From assembly GCA_032622095.1 (NCBI GenBank), contig CP136068.1:14553729-14617728 (forward strand): a DNA stretch of 64,000 nucleotides, read 5' to 3'. A model generated the notes under the pieces. That model searched no databases, was not told the origin of the DNA, and saw only the letters and a program-made list of their open reading frames with translations. Shown here piece after piece: positions 44,801 to 56,724 of the stretch. This stretch comes from Siphonodentalium dalli (taxonomy: Eukaryota > Mollusca > Scaphopoda > Gadilida > Siphonodentaliidae). Each line of letters starts with the position of its first letter. Position 1 is the first letter of the stretch. Made by a program: the position numbers and the translations under genes.

Positions 44801-47800
44801 GTTAGAACGTTCTGGTGTGACCCCCACACATGCATCGAAATTTGGTGACGCGGATAGAAAAGTCGCCATATATCTGCCAATTTTCGAGATATCGAGCTAA
44901 TTTTTGCGTCATTGTGTTCGTACTTGGTTCCCCTTTAAAAGTTAGCGGGGTTCTGGTGAGGTATTGTGGCGTCATTCTACTATGTAGGCCAATATGTATG
45001 TTGTTAAGTATATACTTTTCGAATATCTCTGGCCTCCATCGACATAATGCGGCAAGTGGGTAGTCGTTTAGAAGTACTCGAAATTCCCCATCGAATGACA
45101 CCAAACACGTGACGATCGGTTGAAGGAATTTAAATTGATAGTGCATTTTCTGTAAACTTGAACAAAAGGAAGGGGCCACAATTTCTACATTTTTCAATCG
45201 ATTCATAAAATTCACTCATAACGACACTCAGTACATTTCATAGATACTTCACAACCATTTTTGTTCAAATCGGAGACAAAAACAAATTGACAAATTTTGC
45301 CCCTCCCCTAGCCCGGAAATATTTGAGCGGACCCTTGTCAAAATGTCCTGGTTTGGTCTTCTGTCTATGTTTAAGACGCTCACATAGACCAAATCGAGTT
45401 GTTGCGCTTCGTCTAGGAGAAGATCTGGGCACAAGCACTTTCTATACATGGACTTTATTAGTACATTTTTCGATGTGTTATAACTTGGTCATTTCTCAAC
45501 CGATTTACAAAATTCTTTCACGAGTAGCATCAGTACGTCGTATAGATACCCGACAGTAAAAATGGTTGGAATCGGTGACAAGAAAAAAATTGACAAATTT
45601 TGCACCCCTCCCCAGGTCAACAAATTGTTTTCGGACCTTGGTGAAAATTTCCCCGATTCTTACCCTTTCGTTAGTTAACACGATTACGAGAACCGAATTC
45701 AGCTGTTTGGCTTCGTATAAAAGAAGATCTGGGCACAAACTTTTTTCATTTTTTTTGTTTAAGGGCCATAACTCTGGAAATCAAGTTGGGACACAAACCT
45801 AAATGTTTCGATTCCATGTAACTTGGCAAGGTGCATATACCTACCAAATTCCAATGTTCTACCTTTTAAACTGTCTGAGATATAAGAGTTACAAAATATA
45901 TTAAGAACTATAAATAATGAAAAATAAAAATAAAAATATGAATAACAATATACTTCCATATTAAAATATGGAAGTATAATAAGGGAATCGCGCGGAATTG
46001 ATTGGAATGTCGATAGTATGATTTATTGACATTTCTGTGTTCAGTTAGAACGTTCTGGTGTGACCCCCACACATGCATCGAAATTTGGTGACGCGGATAG
46101 AAAAGTCGCCATATATCTGCCAATTTTCGAGATATCGAGCTAATTTTTGCGTCATTGTGTTCGTACTTGGTTCCCCTTTAAAAGTTAGCGGGGTTCTGGT
46201 GAGGTATTGTGGCGTCATTCTACTATGTAGGCCAATATGTATGTTGTTAAGTATATACTTTTCGAATATCTCTGGCCTCCATCGACATAATGCGGCAAGT
46301 GGGTAGTCGTTTAGAAGTACTCGAAATTCCCCATCGAATGACACCAAACACGTGACGATCGGTTGAAGGAATTTAAATTGATAGTGCATTTTCTGTAAAC
46401 TTGAACAAAAGGAAGGGGCCACAATTTCTACATTTTTCAATCGATTCATAAAATTCACTCATAACGACACTCAGTACATTTCATAGATACTTCACAACCA
46501 TTTTTGTTCAAATCGGAGACAAAAACAAATTGACAAATTTTGCCCCTCCCCTAGCCCGGAAATATTTGAGCGGACCCTTGTCAAAATGTCCTGGTTTGGT
46601 CTTCTGTCTATGTTTAAGACGCTCACATAGACCAAATCGAGTTGTTGCGCTTCGTCTAGGAGAAGATCTGGGCACAAGCACTTTCTATACATGGACTTTA
46701 TTAGTACATTTTTCGATGTGTTATAACTTGGTCATTTCTCAACCGATTTACAAAATTCTTTCACGAGTAGCATCAGTACGTCGTATAGATACCCGACAGT
46801 AAAAATGGTTGGAATCGGTGACAAGAAAAAAATTGACAAATTTTGCACCCCTCCCCAGGTCAACAAATTGTTTTCGGACCTTGGTGAAAATTTCCCCGAT
46901 TCTTACCCTTTCGTTAGTTAACACGATTACGAGAACCGAATTCAGCTGTTTGGCTTCGTATAAAAGAAGATCTGGGCACAAACTTTTTTCATTTTTTTTG
47001 TTTAAGGGCCATAACTCTGGAAATCAAGTTGGGACACAAACCTAAATGTTTCGATTCCATGTAACTTGGCAAGGTGCATATACCTACCAAATTCCAATGT
47101 TCTACCTTTTAAACTGTCTGAGATATAAGAGTTACAAAATATATTAAGAACTATAAATAATGAAAAATAAAAATAAAAATATGAATAACAATATACTTCC
47201 ATATTAAAATATGGAAGTATAATAAGGGAATCGCGCGGAATTGATTGGAATGTCGATAGTATGATTTATTGACATTTCTGTGTTCAGTTAGAACGTTCTG
47301 GTGTGACCCCCACACATGCATCGAAATTTGGTGACGCGGATAGAAAAGTCGCCATATATCTGCCAATTTTCGAGATATCGAGCTAATTTTTGCGTCATTG
47401 TGTTCGTACTTGGTTCCCCTTTAAAAGTTAGCGGGGTTCTGGTGAGGTATTGTGGCGTCATTCTACTATGTAGGCCAATATGTATGTTGTTAAGTATATA
47501 CTTTTCGAATATCTCTGGCCTCCATCGACATAATGCGGCAAGTGGGTAGTCGTTTAGAAGTACTCGAAATTCCCCATCGAATGACACCAAACACGTGACG
47601 ATCGGTTGAAGGAATTTAAATTGATAGTGCATTTTCTGTAAACTTGAACAAAAGGAAGGGGCCACAATTTCTACATTTTTCAATCGATTCATAAAATTCA
47701 CTCATAACGACACTCAGTACATTTCATAGATACTTCACAACCATTTTTGTTCAAATCGGAGACAAAAACAAATTGACAAATTTTGCCCCTCCCCTAGCCC

Positions 47801-50800
47801 GGAAATATTTGAGCGGACCCTTGTCAAAATGTCCTGGTTTGGTCTTCTGTCTATGTTTAAGACGCTCACATAGACCAAATCGAGTTGTTGCGCTTCGTCT
47901 AGGAGAAGATCTGGGCACAAGCACTTTCTATACATGGACTTTATTAGTACATTTTTCGATGTGTTATAACTTGGTCATTTCTCAACCGATTTACAAAATT
48001 CTTTCACGAGTAGCATCAGTACGTCGTATAGATACCCGACAGTAAAAATGGTTGGAATCGGTGACAAGAAAAAAATTGACAAATTTTGCACCCCTCCCCA
48101 GGTCAACAAATTGTTTTCGGACCTTGGTGAAAATTTCCCCGATTCTTACCCTTTCGTTAGTTAACACGATTACGAGAACCGAATTCAGCTGTTTGGCTTC
48201 GTATAAAAGAAGATCTGGGCACAAACTTTTTTCATTTTTTTTGTTTAAGGGCCATAACTCTGGAAATCAAGTTGGGACACAAACCTAAATGTTTCGATTC
48301 CATGTAACTTGGCAAGGTGCATATACCTACCAAATTCCAATGTTCTACCTTTTAAACTGTCTGAGATATAAGAGTTACAAAATATATTAAGAACTATAAA
48401 TAATGAAAAATAAAAATAAAAATATGAATAACAATATACTTCCATATTAAAATATGGAAGTATAATAAGGGAATCGCGCGGAATTGATTGGAATGTCGAT
48501 AGTATGATTTATTGACATTTCTGTGTTCAGTTAGAACGTTCTGGTGTGACCCCCACACATGCATCGAAATTTGGTGACGCGGATAGAAAAGTCGCCATAT
48601 ATCTGCCAATTTTCGAGATATCGAGCTAATTTTTGCGTCATTGTGTTCGTACTTGGTTCCCCTTTAAAAGTTAGCGGGGTTCTGGTGAGGTATTGTGGCG
48701 TCATTCTACTATGTAGGCCAATATGTATGTTGTTAAGTATATACTTTTCGAATATCTCTGGCCTCCATCGACATAATGCGGCAAGTGGGTAGTCGTTTAG
48801 AAGTACTCGAAATTCCCCATCGAATGACACCAAACACGTGACGATCGGTTGAAGGAATTTAAATTGATAGTGCATTTTCTGTAAACTTGAACAAAAGGAA
48901 GGGGCCACAATTTCTACATTTTTCAATCGATTCATAAAATTCACTCATAACGACACTCAGTACATTTCATAGATACTTCACAACCATTTTTGTTCAAATC
49001 GGAGACAAAAACAAATTGACAAATTTTGCCCCTCCCCTAGCCCGGAAATATTTGAGCGGACCCTTGTCAAAATGTCCTGGTTTGGTCTTCTGTCTATGTT
49101 TAAGACGCTCACATAGACCAAATCGAGTTGTTGCGCTTCGTCTAGGAGAAGATCTGGGCACAAGCACTTTCTATACATGGACTTTATTAGTACATTTTTC
49201 GATGTGTTATAACTTGGTCATTTCTCAACCGATTTACAAAATTCTTTCACGAGTAGCATCAGTACGTCGTATAGATACCCGACAGTAAAAATGGTTGGAA
49301 TCGGTGACAAGAAAAAAATTGACAAATTTTGCACCCCTCCCCAGGTCAACAAATTGTTTTCGGACCTTGGTGAAAATTTCCCCGATTCTTACCCTTTCGT
49401 TAGTTAACACGATTACGAGAACCGAATTCAGCTGTTTGGCTTCGTATAAAAGAAGATCTGGGCACAAACTTTTTTCATTTTTTTTGTTTAAGGGCCATAA
49501 CTCTGGAAATCAAGTTGGGACACAAACCTAAATGTTTCGATTCCATGTAACTTGGCAAGGTGCATATACCTACCAAATTCCAATGTTCTACCTTTTAAAC
49601 TGTCTGAGATATAAGAGTTACAAAATATATTAAGAACTATAAATAATGAAAAATAAAAATAAAAATATGAATAACAATATACTTCCATATTAAAATATGG
49701 AAGTATAATAAGGGAATCGCGCGGAATTGATTGGAATGTCGATAGTATGATTTATTGACATTTCTGTGTTCAGTTAGAACGTTCTGGTGTGACCCCCACA
49801 CATGCATCGAAATTTGGTGACGCGGATAGAAAAGTCGCCATATATCTGCCAATTTTCGAGATATCGAGCTAATTTTTGCGTCATTGTGTTCGTACTTGGT
49901 TCCCCTTTAAAAGTTAGCGGGGTTCTGGTGAGGTATTGTGGCGTCATTCTACTATGTAGGCCAATATGTATGTTGTTAAGTATATACTTTTCGAATATCT
50001 CTGGCCTCCATCGACATAATGCGGCAAGTGGGTAGTCGTTTAGAAGTACTCGAAATTCCCCATCGAATGACACCAAACACGTGACGATCGGTTGAAGGAA
50101 TTTAAATTGATAGTGCATTTTCTGTAAACTTGAACAAAAGGAAGGGGCCACAATTTCTACATTTTTCAATCGATTCATAAAATTCACTCATAACGACACT
50201 CAGTACATTTCATAGATACTTCACAACCATTTTTGTTCAAATCGGAGACAAAAACAAATTGACAAATTTTGCCCCTCCCCTAGCCCGGAAATATTTGAGC
50301 GGACCCTTGTCAAAATGTCCTGGTTTGGTCTTCTGTCTATGTTTAAGACGCTCACATAGACCAAATCGAGTTGTTGCGCTTCGTCTAGGAGAAGATCTGG
50401 GCACAAGCACTTTCTATACATGGACTTTATTAGTACATTTTTCGATGTGTTATAACTTGGTCATTTCTCAACCGATTTACAAAATTCTTTCACGAGTAGC
50501 ATCAGTACGTCGTATAGATACCCGACAGTAAAAATGGTTGGAATCGGTGACAAGAAAAAAATTGACAAATTTTGCACCCCTCCCCAGGTCAACAAATTGT
50601 TTTCGGACCTTGGTGAAAATTTCCCCGATTCTTACCCTTTCGTTAGTTAACACGATTACGAGAACCGAATTCAGCTGTTTGGCTTCGTATAAAAGAAGAT
50701 CTGGGCACAAACTTTTTTCATTTTTTTTGTTTAAGGGCCATAACTCTGGAAATCAAGTTGGGACACAAACCTAAATGTTTCGATTCCATGTAACTTGGCA

Positions 50801-52208
50801 AGGTGCATATACCTACCAAATTCCAATGTTCTACCTTTTAAACTGTCTGAGATATAAGAGTTACAAAATATATTAAGAACTATAAATAATGAAAAATAAA
50901 AATAAAAATATGAATAACAATATACTTCCATATTAAAATATGGAAGTATAATAAGGGAATCGCGCGGAATTGATTGGAATGTCGATAGTATGATTTATTG
51001 ACATTTCTGTGTTCAGTTAGAACGTTCTGGTGTGACCCCCACACATGCATCGAAATTTGGTGACGCGGATAGAAAAGTCGCCATATATCTGCCAATTTTC
51101 GAGATATCGAGCTAATTTTTGCGTCATTGTGTTCGTACTTGGTTCCCCTTTAAAAGTTAGCGGGGTTCTGGTGAGGTATTGTGGCGTCATTCTACTATGT
51201 AGGCCAATATGTATGTTGTTAAGTATATACTTTTCGAATATCTCTGGCCTCCATCGACATAATGCGGCAAGTGGGTAGTCGTTTAGAAGTACTCGAAATT
51301 CCCCATCGAATGACACCAAACACGTGACGATCGGTTGAAGGAATTTAAATTGATAGTGCATTTTCTGTAAACTTGAACAAAAGGAAGGGGCCACAATTTC
51401 TACATTTTTCAATCGATTCATAAAATTCACTCATAACGACACTCAGTACATTTCATAGATACTTCACAATCATTTTTGTTCAAATCGGAGACAAAAACAA
51501 ATTGACAAATTTTGCCCCTCCCCTAGCCCGGAAATATTTGAGCGGACCCTTGTCAAAATGTCCTGGTTTGGTCTTCTGTCTATGTTTAAGACGCTCACAT
51601 AGACCAAATCGAGTTGTTGCGCTTCGTCTAGGAGAAGATCTGGGCACAAGCACTTTCTATACATGGACTTTATTAGTACATTTTTCGATGTGTTATAACT
51701 TGGTCATTTCTCAACCGATTTACAAAATTCTTTCACGAGTAGCATCAGTACGTCGTATAGATACCCGACAGTAAAAATGGTTGGAATCGGTGACAAGAAA
51801 AAAATTGACAAATTTTGCACCCCTCCCCAGGTCAACAAATTGTTTTCGGACCTTGGTGAAAATTTCCCCGATTCTTACCCTTTCGTTAGTTAACACGATT
51901 ACGAGAACCGAATTCAGCTGTTTGGCTTCGTATAAAAGAAGATCTGGGCACAAACTTTTTTCATTTTTTTTGTTTAAGGGCCATAACTCTGGAAATCAAG
52001 TTGGGACACAAACCTAAATGTTTCGATTCCATGTAACTTGGCAAGGTGCATATACCTACCAAATTCCAATGTTCTACCTTTTAAACTGTCTGAGATATAA
52101 GAGTTACAAAATATATTAAGAACTATAAATAATGAAAAATAAAAATAAAAATATGAATAACAATATACTTCCATATTAAAATATGGAAGTATAATAAGGG
52201 AATCGCGC

Positions 52209-53438
52209 GGAATTGATTGGAATGTCGATAGTATGATTTATTGACATTTCTGTGTTCAGTTAGAACGTTCTGGTGTGACCCCCACACATGCATCGAAATT
52301 TGGTGACGCGGATAGAAAAGTCGCCATATATCTGCCAATTTTCGAGATATCGAGCTAATTTTTGCGTCATTGTGTTCGTACTTGGTTCCCCTTTAAAAGT
52401 TAGCGGGGTTCTGGTGAGGTATTGTGGCGTCATTCTACTATGTAGGCCAATATGTATGTTGTTAAGTATATACTTTTCGAATATCTCTGGCCTCCATCGA
52501 CATAATGCGGCAAGTGGGTAGTCGTTTAGAAGTACTCGAAATTCCCCATCGAATGACACCAAACACGTGACGATCGGTTGAAGGAATTTAAATTGATAGT
52601 GCATTTTCTGTAAACTTGAACAAAAGGAAGGGGCCACAATTTCTACATTTTTCAATCGATTCATAAAATTCACTCATAACGACACTCAGTACATTTCATA
52701 GATACTTCACAATCATTTTTGTTCAAATCGGAGACAAAAACAAATTGACAAATTTTGCCCCTCCCCTAGCCCGGAAATATTTGAGCGGACCCTTGTCAAA
52801 ATGTCCTGGTTTGGTCTTCTGTCTATGTTTAAGACGCTCACATAGACCAAATCGAGTTGTTGCGCTTCGTCTAGGAGAAGATCTGGGCACAAGCACTTTC
52901 TATACATGGACTTTATTAGTACATTTTTCGATGTGTTATAACTTGGTCATTTCTCAACCGATTTACAAAATTCTTTCACGAGTAGCATCAGTACGTCGTA
53001 TAGATACCCGACAGTAAAAATGGTTGGAATCGGTGACAAGAAAAAAATTGACAAATTTTGCACCCCTCCCCAGGTCAACAAATTGTTTTCGGACCTTGGT
53101 GAAAATTTCCCCGATTCTTACCCTTTCGTTAGTTAACACGATTACGAGAACCGAATTCAGCTGTTTGGCTTCGTATAAAAGAAGATCTGGGCACAAACTT
53201 TTTTCATTTTTTTTGTTTAAGGGCCATAACTCTGGAAATCAAGTTGGGACACAAACCTAAATGTTTCGATTCCATGTAACTTGGCAAGGTGCATATACCT
53301 ACCAAATTCCAATGTTCTACCTTTTAAACTGTCTGAGATATAAGAGTTACAAAATATATTAAGAACTATAAATAATGAAAAAGAAAAAGAAAAATATGAA
53401 TAACAATATACTTCCATATTAAAATATGGAAGTATAAT
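52209..53438. repeat. Terminal satellite copy 43 (1230 of 1243 bp) and right array boundary
   Basis: The copy matches the consensus up to 53438 and then changes abruptly to unrelated AT-rich sequence, lacking the last 13 bp of the unit in this phase. It shares 505T with copy 42 and is unique in having G at both 1175 and 1181. Unlike many satellite edges, it is barely more diverged than internal copies. If the array edge reflects the natural unit, the unit begins at 'aagggaatcgcgcgg' and ends with the inverted repeat. Confidence 0.9.
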
Positions 53439-53655
53439 TATAAAAAAAAATTATTATCAAAGGGAGGCTAATGCACCAAATTTTAGCAAAAAAAATTAAT
53501 AATTGAGGCGAACAATTGGACCAAGAACCTAAGTACCTAAGTTTTTTTCGACTGCCAATAAACTCGACAGCATCTTAGATGCGTACCCCTTGTTCTTTTT
53601 TCCATTGTACTTTTTGGCTCATACAACAGTGATGTTTTCAATGATTTCAGCCATA
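53439..53655. other. AT-rich flank without recognised features
   Basis: The segment starts with an A-run and contains an 'aaagggaggctaatgc' string and a small duplication (cctaagtacctaagt). No ORF, RNA gene or repeat family was recognised. Confidence 0.6.
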
Positions 53656-54030
53656 TTTTGGCCAAACGTGCGTCTGACCCTTAACAATTGATTGTTGTAA
53701 TAAGTAACCTATTGTCAGGACATATTGTGATCTACACAATAGACTATCATGACCTAACTGCATATAGTCTGCCTTTTTGCTTATAATGCCATGTAAACTT
53801 AACAATTGATCATTGTTATAGGTACCGCATTTATCGCTATATGTGGGAAAAGGGAGCCAAATATCACACAGAAATGCATACAAACTGAAGCACTAGGGGC
53901 GACTCTCATGTCCTATTGTGATGCACTCTATCATGATCTAATTGCAAATAGGCTGCCTTTTTCCGTATTTATAAGGCAGTGTTCGCGCTGTCGGCTAATA
54001 AAAATTTCATTTGGCCAAACTTTTCGCCAA
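53656..54030 (-). mobile_element. MITE-like element, copy A, with TTTGGCCAAA ends
   Basis: Both ends carry TTTGGCCAAA-like palindromic strings (53657-53666 and 54010-54020). The interior holds one to two roughly 200-bp units marked by 'ttaacaattg', 'tttgcagttag/aactgca', 'tatcatgac' and 'tttatcgctatatgtggg'. The same units occur in the opposite orientation at 58900-59223 and 62779-63220. The 'cagcgcgaacactg' head string also recurs at 58895-58915. There is no transposase, so it would be non-autonomous. The family name is unknown, and exact ends and target duplication could not be fixed by eye. Confidence 0.6.
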
Positions 54031-54319
54031 ATTTATTTTACCACAAATGGAGACGGAAAGCATGGAGCCGAAAGCTAATTAAAAGGCGCTGAATAGATCG
54101 ACAGTCCAGACAAAGTTAGGCGATGAATGTATTTCGCACTTCGGAAATATCGGTCTTCCCTCCACTGAATAAATGACAACAAAACACCTTTTGCATACTA
54201 GCCACATGGACAGTCTCTAGATTTATTCATATTCGTATTTACAGACAAGACCTTACCACCAACAATTTGACATATATGACCCCAGTTGCAACAGCAGACA
54301 CGCCGGAAAGAAAATAATG

Positions 54320-55246
54320 TAGTCGTGGTCGTAGCCCCACCAGCCCTCAAAGAAGATGCCGATATTAGCCCCAGGCGAAACCTCCCTGAGTCGGGATATT
54401 ATACATTCCCTTGCCCTTGTATAACTTATTAGTTAATCTTTTTATAAACCAATTTGTCCACATGCCCAGAACGAAATACACTTCGAAACAAATGTGGTCT
54501 GGTCTGCAATTGATAAATATGCGACTGGACAAGCACATGTTAACCCCTTGCTAATTACCACTTCTGCTCCTGATCTGTACTAATCAGTCTTGCTCTTCCG
54601 TATCTTTAGAGATAAATAATTTTCGTGAGAAATTATTTCACTTTCCTTGAGAGCTATGAGCTCACCAAATCTCATGAACGCTGCATAACCGGCAACAATC
54701 ATTGTTATATATCTCTAATAACCAACAAGTCGGTGCTTTCTTGGTACATTAAACAAAGTGTATTTATTTCCTCTGAAGAAATCGGATCTTTACGATTTAC
54801 TGGCTTTGAAAACAAACGTTTAGATGATTCTATTAAATTATCGATGAAAACATTGTCAGTTGGATCACTGAATCTGTGCAAACATGCATGTATCCATTTG
54901 ATTCCATATTTTACAGAAATAATCACATTATGAGAAATTCCACAGTCCATTAAATGGGTAACACACAGAGCTACATGTATATGTGAACTGGCTCCGCAGG
55001 CATAAGTTTACCGCCAATGTTTTTAACAAAGTCCTCCAATTTTCAAAACGCTGACGTATATTCCACAGTGGTGTTGTCCGCCCTCGATTTCACCAGATAG
55101 CTTGCCATATGCGATGAAAGTTCCTTCAATTCACCTGTGTCATTCCCAGGCCGCTGTCCTTCACATTTTGCTCTATTGAAGCTTGAACAAAATAAAAGAT
55201 TATGACAGGATACAATTGCTACTGAATTTCCTTGCTCCCATTTCAA
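54320..55246 (-). pseudogene. Decayed XerD-like tyrosine recombinase (DIRS/Ngaro/Crypton-type transposon enzyme)
   Basis: Read on the minus strand, consecutive pieces in changing frames follow the order of eukaryotic transposon tyrosine recombinases. An N-terminal core-binding segment (about 55044-55125, ending TVEYTSAF) comes first. A helical segment follows (54705-54950; KWIHACLHRF, then KPVNRKDPISSEEI). The Arg-I box AAFMRFGEL (Arg at about 54670) leads to KSKTD (54583-54600), CPVAYL, and SYTRAREC (54403-54430). The Arg-II box SLRAGGAT (Arg at 54345-54347) has Ser where the family normally has His. At least two in-frame stops (TGA at 55043-55045, TAG at 54580-54582) and at least three frame changes show it is dead. 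The final GRW/Tyr part cannot be read. Such enzymes move circular intermediates of DIRS/Ngaro retroelements or Cryptons; no reverse transcriptase was found beside it, so the class is open. Confidence 0.8.
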
Positions 55247-55250
55247 ACGA

Positions 55251-55985
55251 AAGTGGATTGTTTAAGAACCGTTGTTTCCATGGCCTTCCGCTATCAATCC
55301 CCATGCACTCTAATTGCCCTACCCATTTATTAACCTGTATCGTACAAGACAAATGTTTTTCGCTATACTGCGAAACTCGAAAAACTATTATACCGTAATG
55401 GTCCAATAACTGCAGATTTTTGTTTATACGTGGTTGATGACACCGACTATGTAAACATGTATGCTTTGAAGAGAGTTGTTATCAATGAGCACAATGAATA
55501 GGTGAATACCTAGTGATGACGCTGTTGTTTTATGGAGTGTTTTTGTAATGTCCAATAAATTGGCGGATCGGAATAGTATCCATCATTCACATTCACTGAA
55601 CAAAATCATACTTCACAAGACAGCAACAGGTAAGCTCTAACATTTATCCAGCCTAATCATGAAAACGCTTAATCTGTACCCTATTATGTAATTTTTTGTT
55701 GATTACTACATGTAGTAGGCAGTCTGTAAGATAAAATAACTAAATGCATTGTTCCTTAATTAATTGGATGTACAGGCGAGCAGTTCTTAACTCAATGGTT
55801 AATTAATGTGTCATAAACTGCATCCCATCTAATAACAACCTGGCTTCACATCATAAAGGGTTTGAAAACAATAGGTATTCAACAGACCTTGCTATAATAA
55901 GTAATAGTTAGTGACTGTCGTGGTGTCAGCAGCATAGAGTTATTACAATTGGTTTAGCGGATTTACCTGATTATAATTATATAGA
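55251..55985. other. Unassigned intergenic sequence
   Basis: No credible ORF, RNA gene or repeat was recognised here. Short open frames at 55183-55398 (+) and 55200-55406 (-) overlap each other and have no recognisable domain. Confidence 0.6.
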
Positions 55986-56724
55986 ACTAGGAAGGTGACC
56001 CGACTTCGTCCAGGCTTTGACCTTGAAATGACCATTTTGAAGGTCAAGGTCACTTGGGGGTAACGATTTGACCCGTCCAAAACACTGCCCGGACAAAAGT
56101 ACCCGACAAAATTACCCGTCGAAATCCATCTTGTTTTACCCGATTTGACCTTGAATTGATCATTTTGAAGGTCAATGTCAGGTCGGGGTCACGATTTGAC
56201 CCGTCCAAAACACTCAGTGGACAAAAGTAACCCTATGTATCAAATTTCGTGAATATCCCATCAAAATTCGCGATTTGACCTTGAATTGACCCGATTTCAA
56301 GGTCACGTCGCACAGGCAAATGAATAGGCTTATGAGACTCCCCCACACGAAAGATTCCCTAGACACCAAGTTTCATCGAAATCCCGTGATATTCGGGCGT
56401 TTGACCTTGAAATGACCCCATTTCAAGGTCAAGGTCACGTCACATGGGCAAATTAATAGGCCTATGCCACACCCCGGCCGAAAATACCCCCACATACCAA
56501 GTTTCATCAAAATCCCGTGATATTCGGGAGTTTGACCTTGAAATTACCCGATGTCAAGGTCACGTCGCAAGGGCAAATTAACAGGCCCATGTCACTCCAC
56601 GGCCGAAAGTACCCCCACATACCAAGTTTCATCGAAATTGGTTCTGTCGTTTTCGAGTCCATCGCAAACAGACAGACACACACACACACAGACACACACA
56701 CAGATCTTCCAAAATATATAATAG
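55986..56724 (+). mobile_element. SINE/LINE-tail-like element 1, with five ~128-bp modules
   Basis: It begins 'actaggaaggtgacccgac' and ends with a CA-rich microsatellite followed by 'agatcttccaaaatatata'. In between, the string 'tttgaccttga' starts modules at 56016, 56144, 56274, 56400 and 56531 (spacing 126-131 bp). Later modules end in 'taccaagtttcatcgaaat'. The head and the microsatellite-plus-AT tail resemble non-autonomous derivatives of RTE-type non-LTR elements; that assignment is inference. No ORF of note. Confidence 0.6.
56668..56702. repeat. CA/GACA microsatellite tail
   Basis: An interrupted run of CA with GACA units forms the 3' tail of element 1, directly before 'gatcttccaaaatatata'. 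Confidence 0.8.

Larger units (their letters stand above)
1..53438. repeat. Tandem macrosatellite array, 43 copies of a 1243-bp unit
   Basis: The same 1243-bp sequence repeats head to tail without spacers. Copies 1-5 start at 1, 1244, 2487, 3730 and 4973; copy 6 starts at 6215 after a 1-bp loss. Later starts include 12430 (copy 11), 18644 (16), 24859 (21), 31077 (26), 37293 (31), 43508 (36), 49723 (41) and 52209 (43). Five indels were seen, all in homopolymers: a T-run loss in copy 5, a G-run loss in copy 11, G-run gains in copies 23 (+2) and 24 (+1), and a T-run gain in copy 28. Their sum of +2 accounts exactly for the drift in phase. Base substitutions are few, and any two copies are about 99.7-99.9% identical. 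The array runs off the left edge of the window, so the phase used here is arbitrary. No rRNA, histone, snRNA or tRNA gene was recognised in the unit. It is best called a large-unit satellite (macrosatellite); its function is unknown. Confidence 0.98.

Noticed and set aside
1-53438. Several hundred short ORFs in the array as separate genes
   Set aside because: They are the same few frames repeated every 1243 bp, overlap on both strands, lack recognised domains and change with single homopolymer indels.
1-53438. rDNA, 5S, histone or snRNA gene cluster
   Set aside because: Unit size and tandem layout would fit, but no conserved rRNA, histone or snRNA sequence was recognised on either strand.
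1-53438. CRISPR array
   Set aside because: Units are 1243 bp and contiguous, with no short repeats separated by unique spacers.
54625-54933. 102-codon plus-strand ORF
   Set aside because: It lies antisense to the recombinase relic, whose minus-strand frames carry recognisable family motifs.
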